Assembly (NCBI GenBank): GCA_949127695.1
Contig: CASBQH010000373.1
Coordinates: forward strand, 1-15,159
Source: Synechococcales cyanobacterium PMM_0073
Lineage (GTDB): Bacteria; Cyanobacteriota; Cyanobacteriia; Elainellales; Elainellaceae
Length of the DNA stretch: 15,159 bases
Direction of reading: 5' to 3'
Made by a program: the position numbers and the translations under genes
In this document: positions 1-7,966 of the stretch, one piece after another
Layout: every line of letters starts with the position of its first letter
Position numbering within the stretch: the stretch's first letter is position 1
Notes under the pieces: generated by a model
Database searches by the model: none
Seen by the model: only the letters and a program-made list of their open reading frames with translations
What the model was told of the DNA's origin: nothing

Positions 1-3
1 ACG

Positions 4-37
4 AAAGGCTACTAGAGAAGACTCTGGTAGCCTTTTT
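4..37 (+). terminator. Rho-independent terminator of an upstream off-window gene
   Basis: A 14-bp stem (4-17 with 22-35) pairs throughout, with one G-U wobble. The loop is AAGA and the 3' arm runs into a five-T tract (33-37). This is the classical intrinsic terminator form reading rightward, so it probably ends a + strand gene lying left of the window. Confidence 0.8.
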
Positions 38-149
38 GTTATTCTGAAGAGATAACACTGAGATAGGTTGATGAGTTAGGGAACTATAGAATTGTGAAAG
101 CGTTATGTTATGTAAGAAGCTGTTGACAGGTATGAATTCATCCCGATTC

Positions 150-222
150 GCCCCCAACCCCCAATTCTGGGGGCTTTGAAGAAGAAATGGTTTGAAAGCC
201 CCCAGAATTGGGGGTTGGGGGC
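150..222. repeat. Perfect inverted repeat with CCCCCAATTCTGGGGG core (MITE/REP-like)
   Basis: Two 28-bp arms (150-177 and 195-222) are exact reverse complements around a 17-nt spacer. Each arm also contains the near-palindrome CCCCCAATTCTGGGGG, so the element can fold as one long hairpin or two small ones. From memory, this core is a dispersed intergenic repeat in many filamentous cyanobacteria, but its identity was not checked here. It lies about 95 bp upstream of the glycosyltransferase start. No transposase and no convincing target-site duplication are visible. Confidence 0.85.
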
Positions 223-315
223 AAGTGTAAAAATACAAGCCAACTTGCAGACAGCTCTAGGCCACTCGCACAGACAAAAGCGCTAATCTACCGATACTAT
301 TGAACTTATCCCTCT

Positions 316-2547
316 ATGAATCTGTTGATGTCTCAGCCTACCAGTATCCTCCAACAGCAAGCCCAGACTGCACTTGAGCAGCACGAATACAGTCAGGCCG
401 CTTTTCTGTATGAACAGCTGATGGAGCAGGAATCCGAAACCATTCAACATGCCTGGTATTTGGGGCTGGCGCGATTGCTCAGCGGCCTAGAAGCCGAGGC
501 TCAGTTTACCTGGATGATGGCGCTCTCGGCGGCAGAACCTGAGCAGGCTGAAACCTGGACAGCAGAGTTAGTCCAAATTTTGCAAACCGCAGCTGAGCAG
601 CAAGAATCTGAAGAGAACTGGCAGATGGCTTGGGCAATTCGGCAGCATATTCACGAAATAGCATCTGCCGACCTACATAATTTGCTGCGTCTCGTGCAGC
701 TTGCAGTCAAGCTCAATTTGTTCAACGGCGACTACTTGGAGTCATTGGAGCTAACGCCGCTGCTAAAGTCTCAGGCTTGGCCTGATCTAGATAAAGCGCT
801 ACTCCTACAAACTATGCTGGTTGCTTTAGAGCATCAGTTTGAAGATCCAAGAACAAAAGACTTGGCCGAAGCAGCTCTGCGCCAAGATTTGGATCACAGT
901 AGAGCTGTTAATTTTATTTTACCAAAGGCTATTGGCTTCAGCCATCGTAACCTCGCTTTCTCCGCAGACTTAGCCATTTATCTAGTAGAAATCTGTCTGC
1001 GCTACGAGCCAGAAAATTTGGACGCTCTCAAGTCACTGGGCGGGCTATATGAATCTGCCGGACGATATGCAGAGGCAATCGATACGGCGCGGCGCGGCCT
1101 AGCAGCAAGTAGGACGCCAGAAGAGCAGATGACAGCAATTGGTTTTTTGGCAGTGCGTTTGCTCAAAACTGGCTCGTGCTGGGATGAAGTGAGAGCATTA
1201 TTTGAGCAGCAAAAAACGCTAATGTCGCAGGTAATTTCTGACTATGAATATAAGCATGACGAGCCGCTGGATACTGCTCTACTTACCTTTTGCTCATTTT
1301 ACTCCTACTATTTAAGTGACAATCCTGCTATACATCGTCCATTACAAAACCGGATGGCTACTCTACTACAAGCTGATCTGCGACTTCAAGCCAAGCATGT
1401 ATTTGAAAGTAAACCCAGGCCAATTGCACCCGGCATCAAAACTGAACGCAAGCTAAAGATTGGATATATCGCACGTTATATGCAACAGCATCCAGTTGGA
1501 TATATTGCACGCTGGCTAATGAAGCATCATGACTATGATAATTTTGATATCTATACTTATCACTTGCATGTCAAAGATGTGTCTGAATTTACCAATCAAT
1601 GGTTTGTCAAGCCCGTTACTCGCTCAGCCAAATTTGAAGACGGCTCTTGGGCAGGCATTGCCAAACACATTGGCGAAAACGACGAGATTGATATCCTGAT
1701 AGATCTCGACAGCATTACCTATACCGAAGCTTGCAACGTGATGGCACTCAAGCCCGCTCCTGTTCAAGTCACCTGGATGGGCTTTGACGCATCCGGCATT
1801 CCAGCAGTCGATTACTATTTGGCCGATCCTTATGTACTGCCAGAATCAGCTCAAGAGTACTACAGCGAAAAAATCTGGCGGTTGCCCAACACCTATCTAG
1901 CAGTCGATGGGTTTGAAGTGGGAGTGCCAACCCTGCGCCGCGATCTGCTGGGTATTCCAGCCGATGCCGTGATCTACCTCAGCTCTCAAGATGGTCGCAA
2001 GCGTCACCCTGAGATGATCCGGCTTCAGTTGAGAGTTCTGCGTGAATTGCCCAACAGCTACTTGTTGATCAAAGGGCTGGGCGATGCAGCATCTTTGCAA
2101 CAGGCTTTCGAGCAGATGGCTGAATCAGAGGGCGTGGCGGCTGATCGTCTGCGATTCTTAGGTCGAGATCTGAATGAACCAATCCATCGCGCCAACTTGA
2201 GTATCGCCGACGTGATTCTAGATACCTACCCGTACAACGGCGCAACTACGACGCTAGAAACCCTTTGGATGGGAGTCCCGCTAGTAACGCGCGTCGGGCA
2301 ACAATGGGCAGCTCGCAACAGCTATACCATGATGATGAACGTAGGCGTAACTGAAGGGATCGCCTGGACAGATGAAGAATATGTAGAATGGGCAGTCCGG
2401 TTGGGCAAAGATGCAGCTCTACGCCACGATATTCATATCCGACTGCTACAATCGCGCCAAACTGCGCCATTGTGGAATACCCGCCAGTTCGCCCGCGAGA
2501 TGGAAAATGCTTATACTCAGATGTGGCAGAAATATCTTGACGGATAA
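316..2547 (+). CDS. SPINDLY/OGT-type TPR O-glycosyltransferase (GT41 family)
   Basis: Predicted 743-residue cytoplasmic glycosyltransferase that transfers a sugar from a nucleotide donor to Ser/Thr of protein acceptors. Residues ~10-300 are alpha-helical with TPR-like pairs, clearest at 235-265 (NLDALKSLGGLYESAGRYAE). The catalytic half starts at ~378 with KIGYIARYMQQHPVG, whose His392 matches the OGT catalytic-site histidine. It continues with LIDLDSITYTEA (461-472), APVQVTWMGF (481-490), GRKRHPEM (Lys562 at the UDP-binding lysine position), DTYPYNGATTTLETLWMGVP (636-655) and a C-terminus (LWNTRQFAREMENAYTQMW) close to the animal OGT end. ATG 316 is the first start; ATG 328 (MSQPTS) is equally possible because neither has a clear Shine-Dalgarno. 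The methyltransferase 28 bp downstream suggests an operon. The acceptor and the sugar (GlcNAc, fucose or other) cannot be read from sequence. Confidence 0.93.
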   Translation: MNLLMSQPTSILQQQAQTALEQHEYSQAAFLYEQLMEQESETIQHAWYLGLARLLSGLEAEAQFTWMMALSAAEPEQAETWTAELVQILQTAAEQQESEENWQMAWAIRQHIHEIASADLHNLLRLVQLAVKLNLFNGDYLESLELTPLLKSQAWPDLDKALLLQTMLVALEHQFEDPRTKDLAEAALRQDLDHSRAVNFILPKAIGFSHRNLAFSADLAIYLVEICLRYEPENLDALKSLGGLYESAGRYAEAIDTARRGLAASRTPEEQMTAIGFLAVRLLKTGSCWDEVRALFEQQKTLMSQVISDYEYKHDEPLDTALLTFCSFYSYYLSDNPAIHRPLQNRMATLLQADLRLQAKHVFESKPRPIAPGIKTERKLKIGYIARYMQQHPVGYIARWLMKHHDYDNFDIYTYHLHVKDVSEFTNQWFVKPVTRSAKFEDGSWAGIAKHIGENDEIDILIDLDSITYTEACNVMALKPAPVQVTWMGFDASGIPAVDYYLADPYVLPESAQEYYSEKIWRLPNTYLAVDGFEVGVPTLRRDLLGIPADAVIYLSSQDGRKRHPEMIRLQLRVLRELPNSYLLIKGLGDAASLQQAFEQMAESEGVAADRLRFLGRDLNEPIHRANLSIADVILDTYPYNGATTTLETLWMGVPLVTRVGQQWAARNSYTMMMNVGVTEGIAWTDEEYVEWAVRLGKDAALRHDIHIRLLQSRQTAPLWNTRQFAREMENAYTQMWQKYLDG

Positions 2548-2575
2548 TCGCAGTCAACTACTGAGGCATAGCTAA

Positions 2576-3109
2576 ATGAACAGCACTCCAATCAAGCTCC
2601 ATATTGGCGGTCAAGAAGCTCACCCTGATTGGAAAATTCTAGATATTGAGGCTCGCCCGGAAGTCGATTTTGTCTGCAATGCAGTAAACCTAGCGCAGTT
2701 TGCTGACGGCTCAATTGCAGCAATTTATGCCAGCCATGTTCTAGAGCATTTTCACTATCAGCTAGACAATGAGTTAGCCAAAACGCTGGCTGAATGGCAT
2801 CGCGTGCTTCAGCCCGGAGGTCAGCTTTATGTCAGCGTTCCAGACTTAAAAACGCTCTGCTGGCTTTATCTCAATCCAAATTTGCTGCCCGAAGATCGAC
2901 ATTACTTAATGAGCATCATATTCGGCGGACAGACCAACGAGTTCGATGTACATAAAGTCGGTTTTGATGCCGACACGCTAGCCCTGTACTTGCGCGACGC
3001 CGGATTTCAAAGCTTTGAATCGGTATCAGAATTTGAGCTGTTTGAGGACTTTAGCAGCTCTAGGCTAATGGGAACGCTGATCAGCCTTAATATGATTGCC
3101 ACAAAGTAA
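2576..3109 (+). CDS. Small class I SAM-dependent methyltransferase
   Basis: A 177-residue protein of the Methyltransf_11-like type. The N-terminus KLHIGGQ (7-13) is a shortened SAM-binding motif I. IYASHVLEHF (49-58) is the characteristic post-motif segment, followed by EWHRVLQPGGQLYVSVPD (73-90), the motif III strand and loop. It is shorter than a full Rossmann methyltransferase because motif I begins almost at residue 7; this minimal form is common next to glycosyltransferases. A GAGG at 2563-2566, nine bases before the ATG, supports this start. It follows the SPINDLY-type enzyme by 28 bp on the same strand, so co-transcription is likely and a role in methylating the glycan or its precursor is inferred. 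The substrate is unknown. Confidence 0.86.
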   Translation: MNSTPIKLHIGGQEAHPDWKILDIEARPEVDFVCNAVNLAQFADGSIAAIYASHVLEHFHYQLDNELAKTLAEWHRVLQPGGQLYVSVPDLKTLCWLYLNPNLLPEDRHYLMSIIFGGQTNEFDVHKVGFDADTLALYLRDAGFQSFESVSEFELFEDFSSSRLMGTLISLNMIATK

Positions 3110-3137
3110 AAGAGTACGTTTTTTGAATATCAAACAA

Positions 3138-4043
3138 CTATTGCTGAGCCTGCTCTAAAGCTGATTTGATCACTTGACTAAAGTTATAAGCCGGATCGCT
3201 GCCATAATGAGCCGTCAGATGCTCTAAAAGCTCTAAGGCATAGTCCGGGAAATCTAACGCATCGGCAATACAGGCTAGTTTGAAAATCTGCGCTGGCGAT
3301 TTGTCATGAACCATTTCTGTCGGCTGTAGTAGATCGCACAGGTAAAAAGCATCTCCCCACAGCAGCTGTCCCGGATGAGCCGCTGAAACAAGCGGCGATT
3401 GGCGTCTGCCCCGACGAGCAGTATAAATATCAAACAGACTAAAATCACGAGCGCGCAAGTGAGAGTCAACATCAGCAAACAGCGGCTGATCCTGATAGAG
3501 TGGCGAAAATTCAACCTCAATTTGAATACCGAGCACCGTTTTAAGGATCTGAGATGCGCCCTCCAAAACCTGAAGATCAGCGCCCTGAACATCGATCTGC
3601 AAAAAGTCAATTGCCTCGACGCTCTCCTGGCTACAGAACGCATCTAATGTCGTTGTTTCTATCTCTAACGTGAAATCTAAGCCAGCTAGCTCAACCAAGT
3701 CTTTAAATCGTGACATGAATGGCTCGTTGGGCTGATAAAGCGAGCTACACATCGGATTGTGAGTCACATAAAGCGTAGACTCACCGACTGATTTACCCAG
3801 CGCCAGTGGAATATGTTTCTCTGTCCAGTTGATTTGGCGTTGCTCCAGATCAGCGTTAGCCTTTTCACAGGCATCAAGGTCAGCATCAAATCCGTAGATC
3901 GTTAGATTCGGAGCAAAGATATCCCAGCCTCCGCTAGCGTAGTCATCTTTAATATCAATCTTGCGCGAACCCACGTTGCAGATCGTGATTTGAAGCTGGT
4001 TGAGAAAGCCGTTGCGCTTGAGGACAGGTAGAAAAAATGACAT
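3138..4043 (-). CDS. FkbM-family methyltransferase
   Basis: A 301-residue SAM-dependent methyltransferase of the FkbM type, which typically O-methylates sugars or polyketide hydroxyls. Motif I is the variant ICNVGSRKI (21-29). YGFDAD (50-55) supplies the acidic ribose-binding residue, and DFLQIDVQGADLQVLEG (146-162) is the family signature. A ~70-residue helical tail (AQIFKLACIADALDFPDYALELL) extends beyond the core. An in-frame TTG at 4067 would add eight residues, but I chose ATG 4043 (MSFFLPVLK) because neither has a Shine-Dalgarno and ATG is the stronger codon. It lies 62 bp downstream of the TPR-FkbM gene on the same strand and ends 28 bp from the convergent small methyltransferase. The target is not known. 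Confidence 0.87.
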   Translation of the reverse strand: MSFFLPVLKRNGFLNQLQITICNVGSRKIDIKDDYASGGWDIFAPNLTIYGFDADLDACEKANADLEQRQINWTEKHIPLALGKSVGESTLYVTHNPMCSSLYQPNEPFMSRFKDLVELAGLDFTLEIETTTLDAFCSQESVEAIDFLQIDVQGADLQVLEGASQILKTVLGIQIEVEFSPLYQDQPLFADVDSHLRARDFSLFDIYTARRGRRQSPLVSAAHPGQLLWGDAFYLCDLLQPTEMVHDKSPAQIFKLACIADALDFPDYALELLEHLTAHYGSDPAYNFSQVIKSALEQAQQ

Positions 4044-4105
4044 AATTCGGGTACAAATAAAGTACAAAAAGAGAGAGACACAGAGTAACCAACACTGAGC
4101 TATTC

Positions 4106-5737
4106 CTAGCCTACTTTGCTCTCAAGCAGCGCAATCACATTGAGATTACCTGCAAGCGCCGCAATAGATTTGACCGGAACCAGATTTTGCAGATAGGGCT
4201 GATAGTAAAACAGCCGATAGCCTTTGGCTTGGAGATATTCAGCAACAGGCGTATTGCTGCCGCTTGATCCGGCAATATTTTCGTAGAGAATGCCTGGGGC
4301 AAACTGGCTGAGGATTTTTTCACTGCCGAGCAGAACCTGCATTTCGTGTCCTTCAGCGTCAATTTTGAGCCAGTCTACCTGCATAATGCCTGCTGATTCA
4401 AGTAAGCTGTCGAGCGGAAAGCAGTTGATTTCTTCATAGTTGCCGTCGCCATCCTCCAGTGAACTCTCACCCACTACCACTTCGTTCAACTCACTAGAAG
4501 CCTGTAGCGACAGCCGAGCGGTACTGTGCTGATCGCTCGCAGCTCCGGCGCAGACCGTAACCCAGTCAAGCTGATTGAGCCGCTGAGTTTCTCGCAGGCA
4601 ATTTACACAGCCCGAAAATGGCTCCACTGCAAAAACGCGCCCTTCGCTGCCCACCTGTTGAGCGGCGCTAAAGGTGTAAACGCCAACATTTGCACCTACG
4701 TCAATCACAGTCATACCGGGCTGAAGCTGAGTCCGCCAAAATTCCATTTCAGCTTCAAACCAATCTCCTTCGGCTAGCAAAACGCTGGTGACAATGCTCT
4801 TTAAGCTAGGATCAACCGCCATCAGCAGATCTTGAAACGGCAAGTAGGTAAAGCGGCTCTCTGATTCCAGGCTTGTCCATTGCCAAGCTAGTTGCTCAGT
4901 TGCAGCAGTTTCCAGCCTGCAATCCCGACCATACTGGAGCCAGTAAGCCGCCACCGCTGGCTGAAGCTCACGATAGGCCAAATAAAGTGCCTGAACCACA
5001 GGCGCAAATGCCGGAGCTAATGCCCTAGCCTGCTGGAGATTGAGCAAACCTTCCCACTGCTGCTGCATCAGCTGTGCCATTCCCAGCTTCAGATTAACCG
5101 TGACTGAATTGGGCAAAAGCTGAGCCGCCAGCTGCAAAAACCGCCTGCCGCTAGCGTTATAAAATACCAGCTGGGCTTGATCTAACACTTCAGACAACAG
5201 CCGCAGCGCCTGCATTGCGCCATTCTCTGCACTCAAAATCTGCTGAATTGACTCCTGGTTTGCCTGCTGATTGCGAGCAATAGTCAGCGGCAGATAAACC
5301 AGTCCCAAAGGCAATTTCTCAGCTTCGTGGTCTGGCGTGCTGTAAGCATATTGAACTAAACTCAGCAGTGCCGGAAAAGCGGTCTGAATTGCATTGTCGG
5401 ATTCGCCAATCAGATTGCGAACGAGCGCTAAATGGGCAATACAAAGCGGATGACTCGGCTGTAGTTCAACGCCTTGGCTCAGCGCATCCAGCGCCATCTC
5501 CAGCCCCATCGCTCGCAAATCAACAGAATCTGCCTGCTCTGCTTCAATCAAAGCCATCACCGCAAAATTATTAAAATTTAGCGCCGTCTGCGGCTCGTCC
5601 CAGTTGGTTTGCGCCAGGTCAGACTGAAGCTGTGCGAGAGATGCAGGCTTAAACGCTAGGCAATAGGCTGCAAGATGTCCCAAGTAAGCAGCGATTGGCG
5701 AGTTTGCGGTAGAGCTGATTTGACTGTCCATCAACAT
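4106..5737 (-). CDS. TPR-like helical domain fused to FkbM methyltransferase
   Basis: A ~543-residue two-part protein. The first ~320 residues are Ala/Leu/Gln-rich helices with TPR-like stretches, for example ALDALSQGVELQPSHPLCIA and VNLKLGMAQLMQQQWEGLL, probably an acceptor-binding scaffold. The last ~210 residues form an FkbM methyltransferase: TVIDVGANVGVYTFSAAQ is a full SAM-binding motif I, VFAVEPFSGCVNCLRE is motif II, and DWLKIDAEGHEMQVLLGSE is the family signature. Possible starts are ATG 5737 (MLMDSQ), ATG 5731, and an upstream GTG at 5755 adding six residues; none has a clear Shine-Dalgarno. It is the upstream gene of a two-gene - strand unit with the other FkbM gene. The helical arm parallels that of the SPINDLY enzyme nearby, which suggests (inference) that both act on the same large protein or glycan acceptor. 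Confidence 0.88.
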   Translation of the reverse strand: MLMDSQISSTANSPIAAYLGHLAAYCLAFKPASLAQLQSDLAQTNWDEPQTALNFNNFAVMALIEAEQADSVDLRAMGLEMALDALSQGVELQPSHPLCIAHLALVRNLIGESDNAIQTAFPALLSLVQYAYSTPDHEAEKLPLGLVYLPLTIARNQQANQESIQQILSAENGAMQALRLLSEVLDQAQLVFYNASGRRFLQLAAQLLPNSVTVNLKLGMAQLMQQQWEGLLNLQQARALAPAFAPVVQALYLAYRELQPAVAAYWLQYGRDCRLETAATEQLAWQWTSLESESRFTYLPFQDLLMAVDPSLKSIVTSVLLAEGDWFEAEMEFWRTQLQPGMTVIDVGANVGVYTFSAAQQVGSEGRVFAVEPFSGCVNCLRETQRLNQLDWVTVCAGAASDQHSTARLSLQASSELNEVVVGESSLEDGDGNYEEINCFPLDSLLESAGIMQVDWLKIDAEGHEMQVLLGSEKILSQFAPGILYENIAGSSGSNTPVAEYLQAKGYRLFYYQPYLQNLVPVKSIAALAGNLNVIALLESKVG

Positions 5738-5903
5738 TGCTAATAATTTAGGCACGCTGGGTTAAGTTTAGCCAGTTTTCGGGTGACAGAATTATCCACT
5801 TAAAATCTAGTAGATAGACTTAGCCTTCCCAGACTTAAGGTATTGGGTTCAGCCATTCAGCCAGTAGAATCTAGATACGCGCCGCCCAACTCAGGAGCCG
5901 CCC

Positions 5904-6629
5904 ATGACCGCCGCCCTCCAGCCTGGAACCTACGAGATCAAATGGCAAAAGCTGCCAGATGACTATGTTTTAGATGATTCACCTGTGGATAACATCAACC
6001 AGCCTTTGCTGGCCGCAGCCCTAAGCGAGAGCCTAGAGCTAGCCGGACGCCTCTCTGAAACCGCGCTGGCCACGATCAATTACGGCATCTGCGTCACGGT
6101 CAACAATCAGGTGGTAATCAAGGCTCCCGACTGGGGGTTTGTGCCCAAAATTCGCGTCCCCAAAGCCGAAGTCAACCGCAGCTACACGCCCCAGCTTCAG
6201 GGCGAACTGCCGCTAATTGTGATGGAATTTCTCTCAGATCCTGACGGCAGCGAATATTCGGTGAAGCCCACCTATCCCTACGGCAAGTGGTTCTACTACG
6301 AGCGCATTTTGAAAGTGCCCTACTACGCCATCTTTAACCCCGACAGCGGCGAGCTAGAATTCTACCGCTTAACTGAAGGACAGTATCAGCTCCAGCCTGC
6401 TAGCTCGCGCTATTGGATTGCCGAAATGGAGCTGTGCTTGGGCGTTTGGTCAGGCAGTCGCGCCACGCGCACCGGCCACTGGCTGCGCTGGTGGGATCAG
6501 CAGGAGCATCTGCTGCTTTGGGGATTGGAGCAAGTGGAGCAAGAGCGGCAGCGCACCGAGCAAGAACGCCAGCGCACCGAACGCTTGACGGCTCAGCTGC
6601 GAGCCGCAGGCATCGAACCCGAAGCTTAG
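5904..6629 (+). CDS. Uma2-family (DUF820) PD-(D/E)XK endonuclease-like protein
   Basis: A 241-residue member of the Uma2 family, which is greatly expanded in cyanobacteria and has a restriction-endonuclease-like fold. Candidate active-site residues are Asp76 in KAPDWGFV, Glu108 in IVMEFLS and Lys128 in GKWFYYE. These are followed by the family's VPYYAIFNPDSGELEFYRL strand pair (138-156). The C-terminus (~205-235) is a charged coiled coil with a duplicated EQERQRT unit, a frequent tail in this family. The start is fixed by AGGAG at 5893-5897, six bases before the ATG. A weak promoter candidate, TTGGGT (5843-5848) and TAGAAT (5865-5870), lies upstream. The gene stands alone, convergent with the PhzF gene. 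No biological role is established for most family members; links to mobile DNA are only suggested. Confidence 0.92.
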   Translation: MTAALQPGTYEIKWQKLPDDYVLDDSPVDNINQPLLAAALSESLELAGRLSETALATINYGICVTVNNQVVIKAPDWGFVPKIRVPKAEVNRSYTPQLQGELPLIVMEFLSDPDGSEYSVKPTYPYGKWFYYERILKVPYYAIFNPDSGELEFYRLTEGQYQLQPASSRYWIAEMELCLGVWSGSRATRTGHWLRWWDQQEHLLLWGLEQVEQERQRTEQERQRTERLTAQLRAAGIEPEA

Positions 6630-6666
6630 GAGATCCAAGCAAAGGCTGTTCAAAAAACAGCGTCTG

Positions 6667-7536
6667 CTATTCGGCGCGGAGCGTGCCGTCAACGCAGGTG
6701 ACAGCATAGCCACCAAACTCAATCTGCTCTCCCTGGATGCGGATCTGAATCCGGCCATCACGACCCACCTGCATCCCCTGTCGCGCCAAATACTCAGCGC
6801 CGTAGTCCTCGACCGAACCCACCTGAATTAAGTAAGCCGCCACGCTGACGTTACCGCTGCCGCAGACCGGATCTTCAGCAATCCCCTGCAAAGGTGCAAA
6901 AGAGCGTACCTGCATTTGGCTGAGGCCATCCTCAGCGCGGCCAAACACCGTCAGGCCAGTCGCCTGCACCATTTCGCTAATTTGGCTGAGCAGCGGCAAG
7001 TTGGGCTGAAAACGAGCCACCGCTTGGGCATCTCCCAAGTCTGCCACCATCCAGACTGCGCCCACATCTACTCGCAATGGCGGTCGAACCGCACCCTCCA
7101 AAATCTCAGTTAGCAGCTCTAGGGCATCATCGTCTAGCGGAGTCACCGCAGCAGGCGGAGCCTGAGCCAAAATCTGCTGACCGAACGGCGTAGACTGCAC
7201 TGTAATCGGAATAATTCCAGCCGCGCATTCTTGCCGTAACTCACCTGACTGTAGCTGCACCAGCCCGCTTTCAATCACGGCATGAGCGCTGCCAATCGTC
7301 GGATGTCCGGCAAACGGCAGCTCCTGCTTGGGCGTAAAAATTCGCAGACGATAGTCTGCCTTACCGGGATCGGTCGGCGGCAGCACAAAGGTCGTTTCTG
7401 AAAGATTCGTCCAGGCGGCAATCTGCTGCATTTCGGCGTCACTCAGCTCTGCTGCTTCCAAAACTACAGCCACTGGATTGCCGCGAAAGGGCACTTGGGT
7501 AAAGACATCAACCTGCTTGAAGCGATAGTTTCGCAT
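6667..7536 (-). CDS. PhzF-family protein (isomerase/epimerase-like fold)
   Basis: A 289-residue, full-length member of the PhzF family, which has a two-lobed diaminopimelate-epimerase fold. The N-terminal signature FKQVDVFTQVPFRGNPVAVV (6-25) is present, as is the catalytic glutamate (Glu47 in NLSETTFV), equivalent to PhzF Glu45. RIFTPKQELPFAGHPTIGSA (65-84) and EDPVCGSGNVSVAAYL (221-236) line the active site. The start ATG is followed directly by the conserved segment, so no earlier start is needed. No other phenazine gene is nearby, so the name reflects fold only. Housekeeping PhzF-like proteins are widespread and their substrates are mostly unknown. A short hairpin (6645-6661), without a T tract, lies between its end and the convergent Uma2 gene. 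Confidence 0.93.
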   Translation of the reverse strand: MRNYRFKQVDVFTQVPFRGNPVAVVLEAAELSDAEMQQIAAWTNLSETTFVLPPTDPGKADYRLRIFTPKQELPFAGHPTIGSAHAVIESGLVQLQSGELRQECAAGIIPITVQSTPFGQQILAQAPPAAVTPLDDDALELLTEILEGAVRPPLRVDVGAVWMVADLGDAQAVARFQPNLPLLSQISEMVQATGLTVFGRAEDGLSQMQVRSFAPLQGIAEDPVCGSGNVSVAAYLIQVGSVEDYGAEYLARQGMQVGRDGRIQIRIQGEQIEFGGYAVTCVDGTLRAE

Positions 7537-7627
7537 GATTTCTATCTAAACCAATGCCCCCCAAACCGATGCCCAGACTGCTGTGCCTCGGCAGAACATA
7601 GCGCAATGAAACATAGCACTGAATAAT

Positions 7628-7822
7628 TTAAGAAGCAGGTCTAGAGCGGAAACGGCGCTTCTTGCGCTTGGCAATCGCCTTTCGCTTGGCTTTTTCAAGC
7701 GGCGTCTCAAAATGGCGATTTTTTTTCATATCGGCAAAAATATCGGCTTTTGAAACCTGACGCTTAAAGCGCCGCAGGGCTGATTCAATGCCTTCGTTTT
7801 CACCTAAAATCACTTGAGCCAC
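7628..7822 (-). CDS. rpsU: 30S ribosomal protein S21
   Basis: A 64-residue basic protein matching bacterial S21, which sits on the 30S platform near the 3' end of 16S rRNA and aids initiation. Visible family features are [20 protein letters not shown], then [17 protein letters not shown], then a Lys/Arg-rich tail ([19 protein letters not shown]). The start is GTG at 7822-7820, giving MAQVILGE, supported by an AGGAG eight bases upstream. Its length is normal for cyanobacteria. In several cyanobacteria rpsU follows an RNA-binding protein gene (rbp), but none is present upstream here. No clear terminator follows it before the PhzF gene. Confidence 0.97.
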   Translation of the reverse strand: MAQVILGENEGIESALRRFKRQVSKADIFADMKKNRHFETPLEKAKRKAIAKRKKRRFRSRPAS

Positions 7823-7830
7823 ACAAATTA

Positions 7831-7835
7831 CTCCT
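7831..7835 (-). promoter_or_regulatory. Shine-Dalgarno deciding the GTG start of rpsU
   Basis: The minus-strand AGGAG is separated by eight bases (7823-7830) from GTG 7822. No ATG lies in frame nearby, so this site supports the GTG initiation codon. It is the strongest ribosome binding site on the - strand of this window. Confidence 0.8.
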
Positions 7836-7937
7836 AATTTAGATTTACAAAGTTAGACCGTCAAGCTTAGCCATTAATCATAGCGTAACTACCTCAAACG
7901 TAGCCACAGCAGCATTAACGCGGCAGAGCCTTGCAGC

Positions 7938-7964
7938 AGTATAGAGATAGACAGCACGATTCAA
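7938..7964 (-). promoter_or_regulatory. Candidate promoter for rpsU
   Basis: On the minus strand, TTGAAT (7964-7959) and TATACT (7943-7938) are separated by 15 bp, slightly short of the usual 16-18. The -10 box matches at five of six positions. It would give a 5' leader of roughly 110 nt before the GTG start. This is prediction from motif only. Confidence 0.25.
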
Positions 7965-7966
7965 GC

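Larger units (their letters stand above)
1..315. other. Intergenic region upstream of the glycosyltransferase
   Basis: It holds the terminator and the inverted repeat listed separately. A TTGACA at 123-128 has no -10 box at normal spacing. A weak pair, CAGACA (271-276) and TACTAT (295-300) with 18 bp between, could be a promoter for the next gene, but both boxes match the consensus at only four of six positions. No RNA gene and no convincing small ORF are seen. Confidence 0.4.

Noticed and set aside
123..128. TTGACA as a -35 box
   Set aside because: No -10-like hexamer follows at 15-19 bp; the expected position falls in the C-rich repeat arm.
105..179. Short + strand ORF of 24 codons running into the inverted repeat
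   Set aside because: It ends inside the hairpin arm, has no ribosome binding site, and its C-terminal part is simply the translation of the repeat.
2246..2557. 103-codon - strand ORF
   Set aside because: It lies antisense to the conserved C-terminal catalytic part of the SPINDLY enzyme and has no recognisable protein features.
6645..6661. Hairpin GCTGTT/AACAGC as a terminator for Uma2 or PhzF genes
   Set aside because: The stem is only six pairs and neither strand has a following T tract.
6413..6709. Alanine-rich + strand ORF over the Uma2 3' end
   Set aside because: It is a frame shadow of the Uma2 coiled-coil tail; the Uma2 frame has motifs and a strong ribosome binding site.
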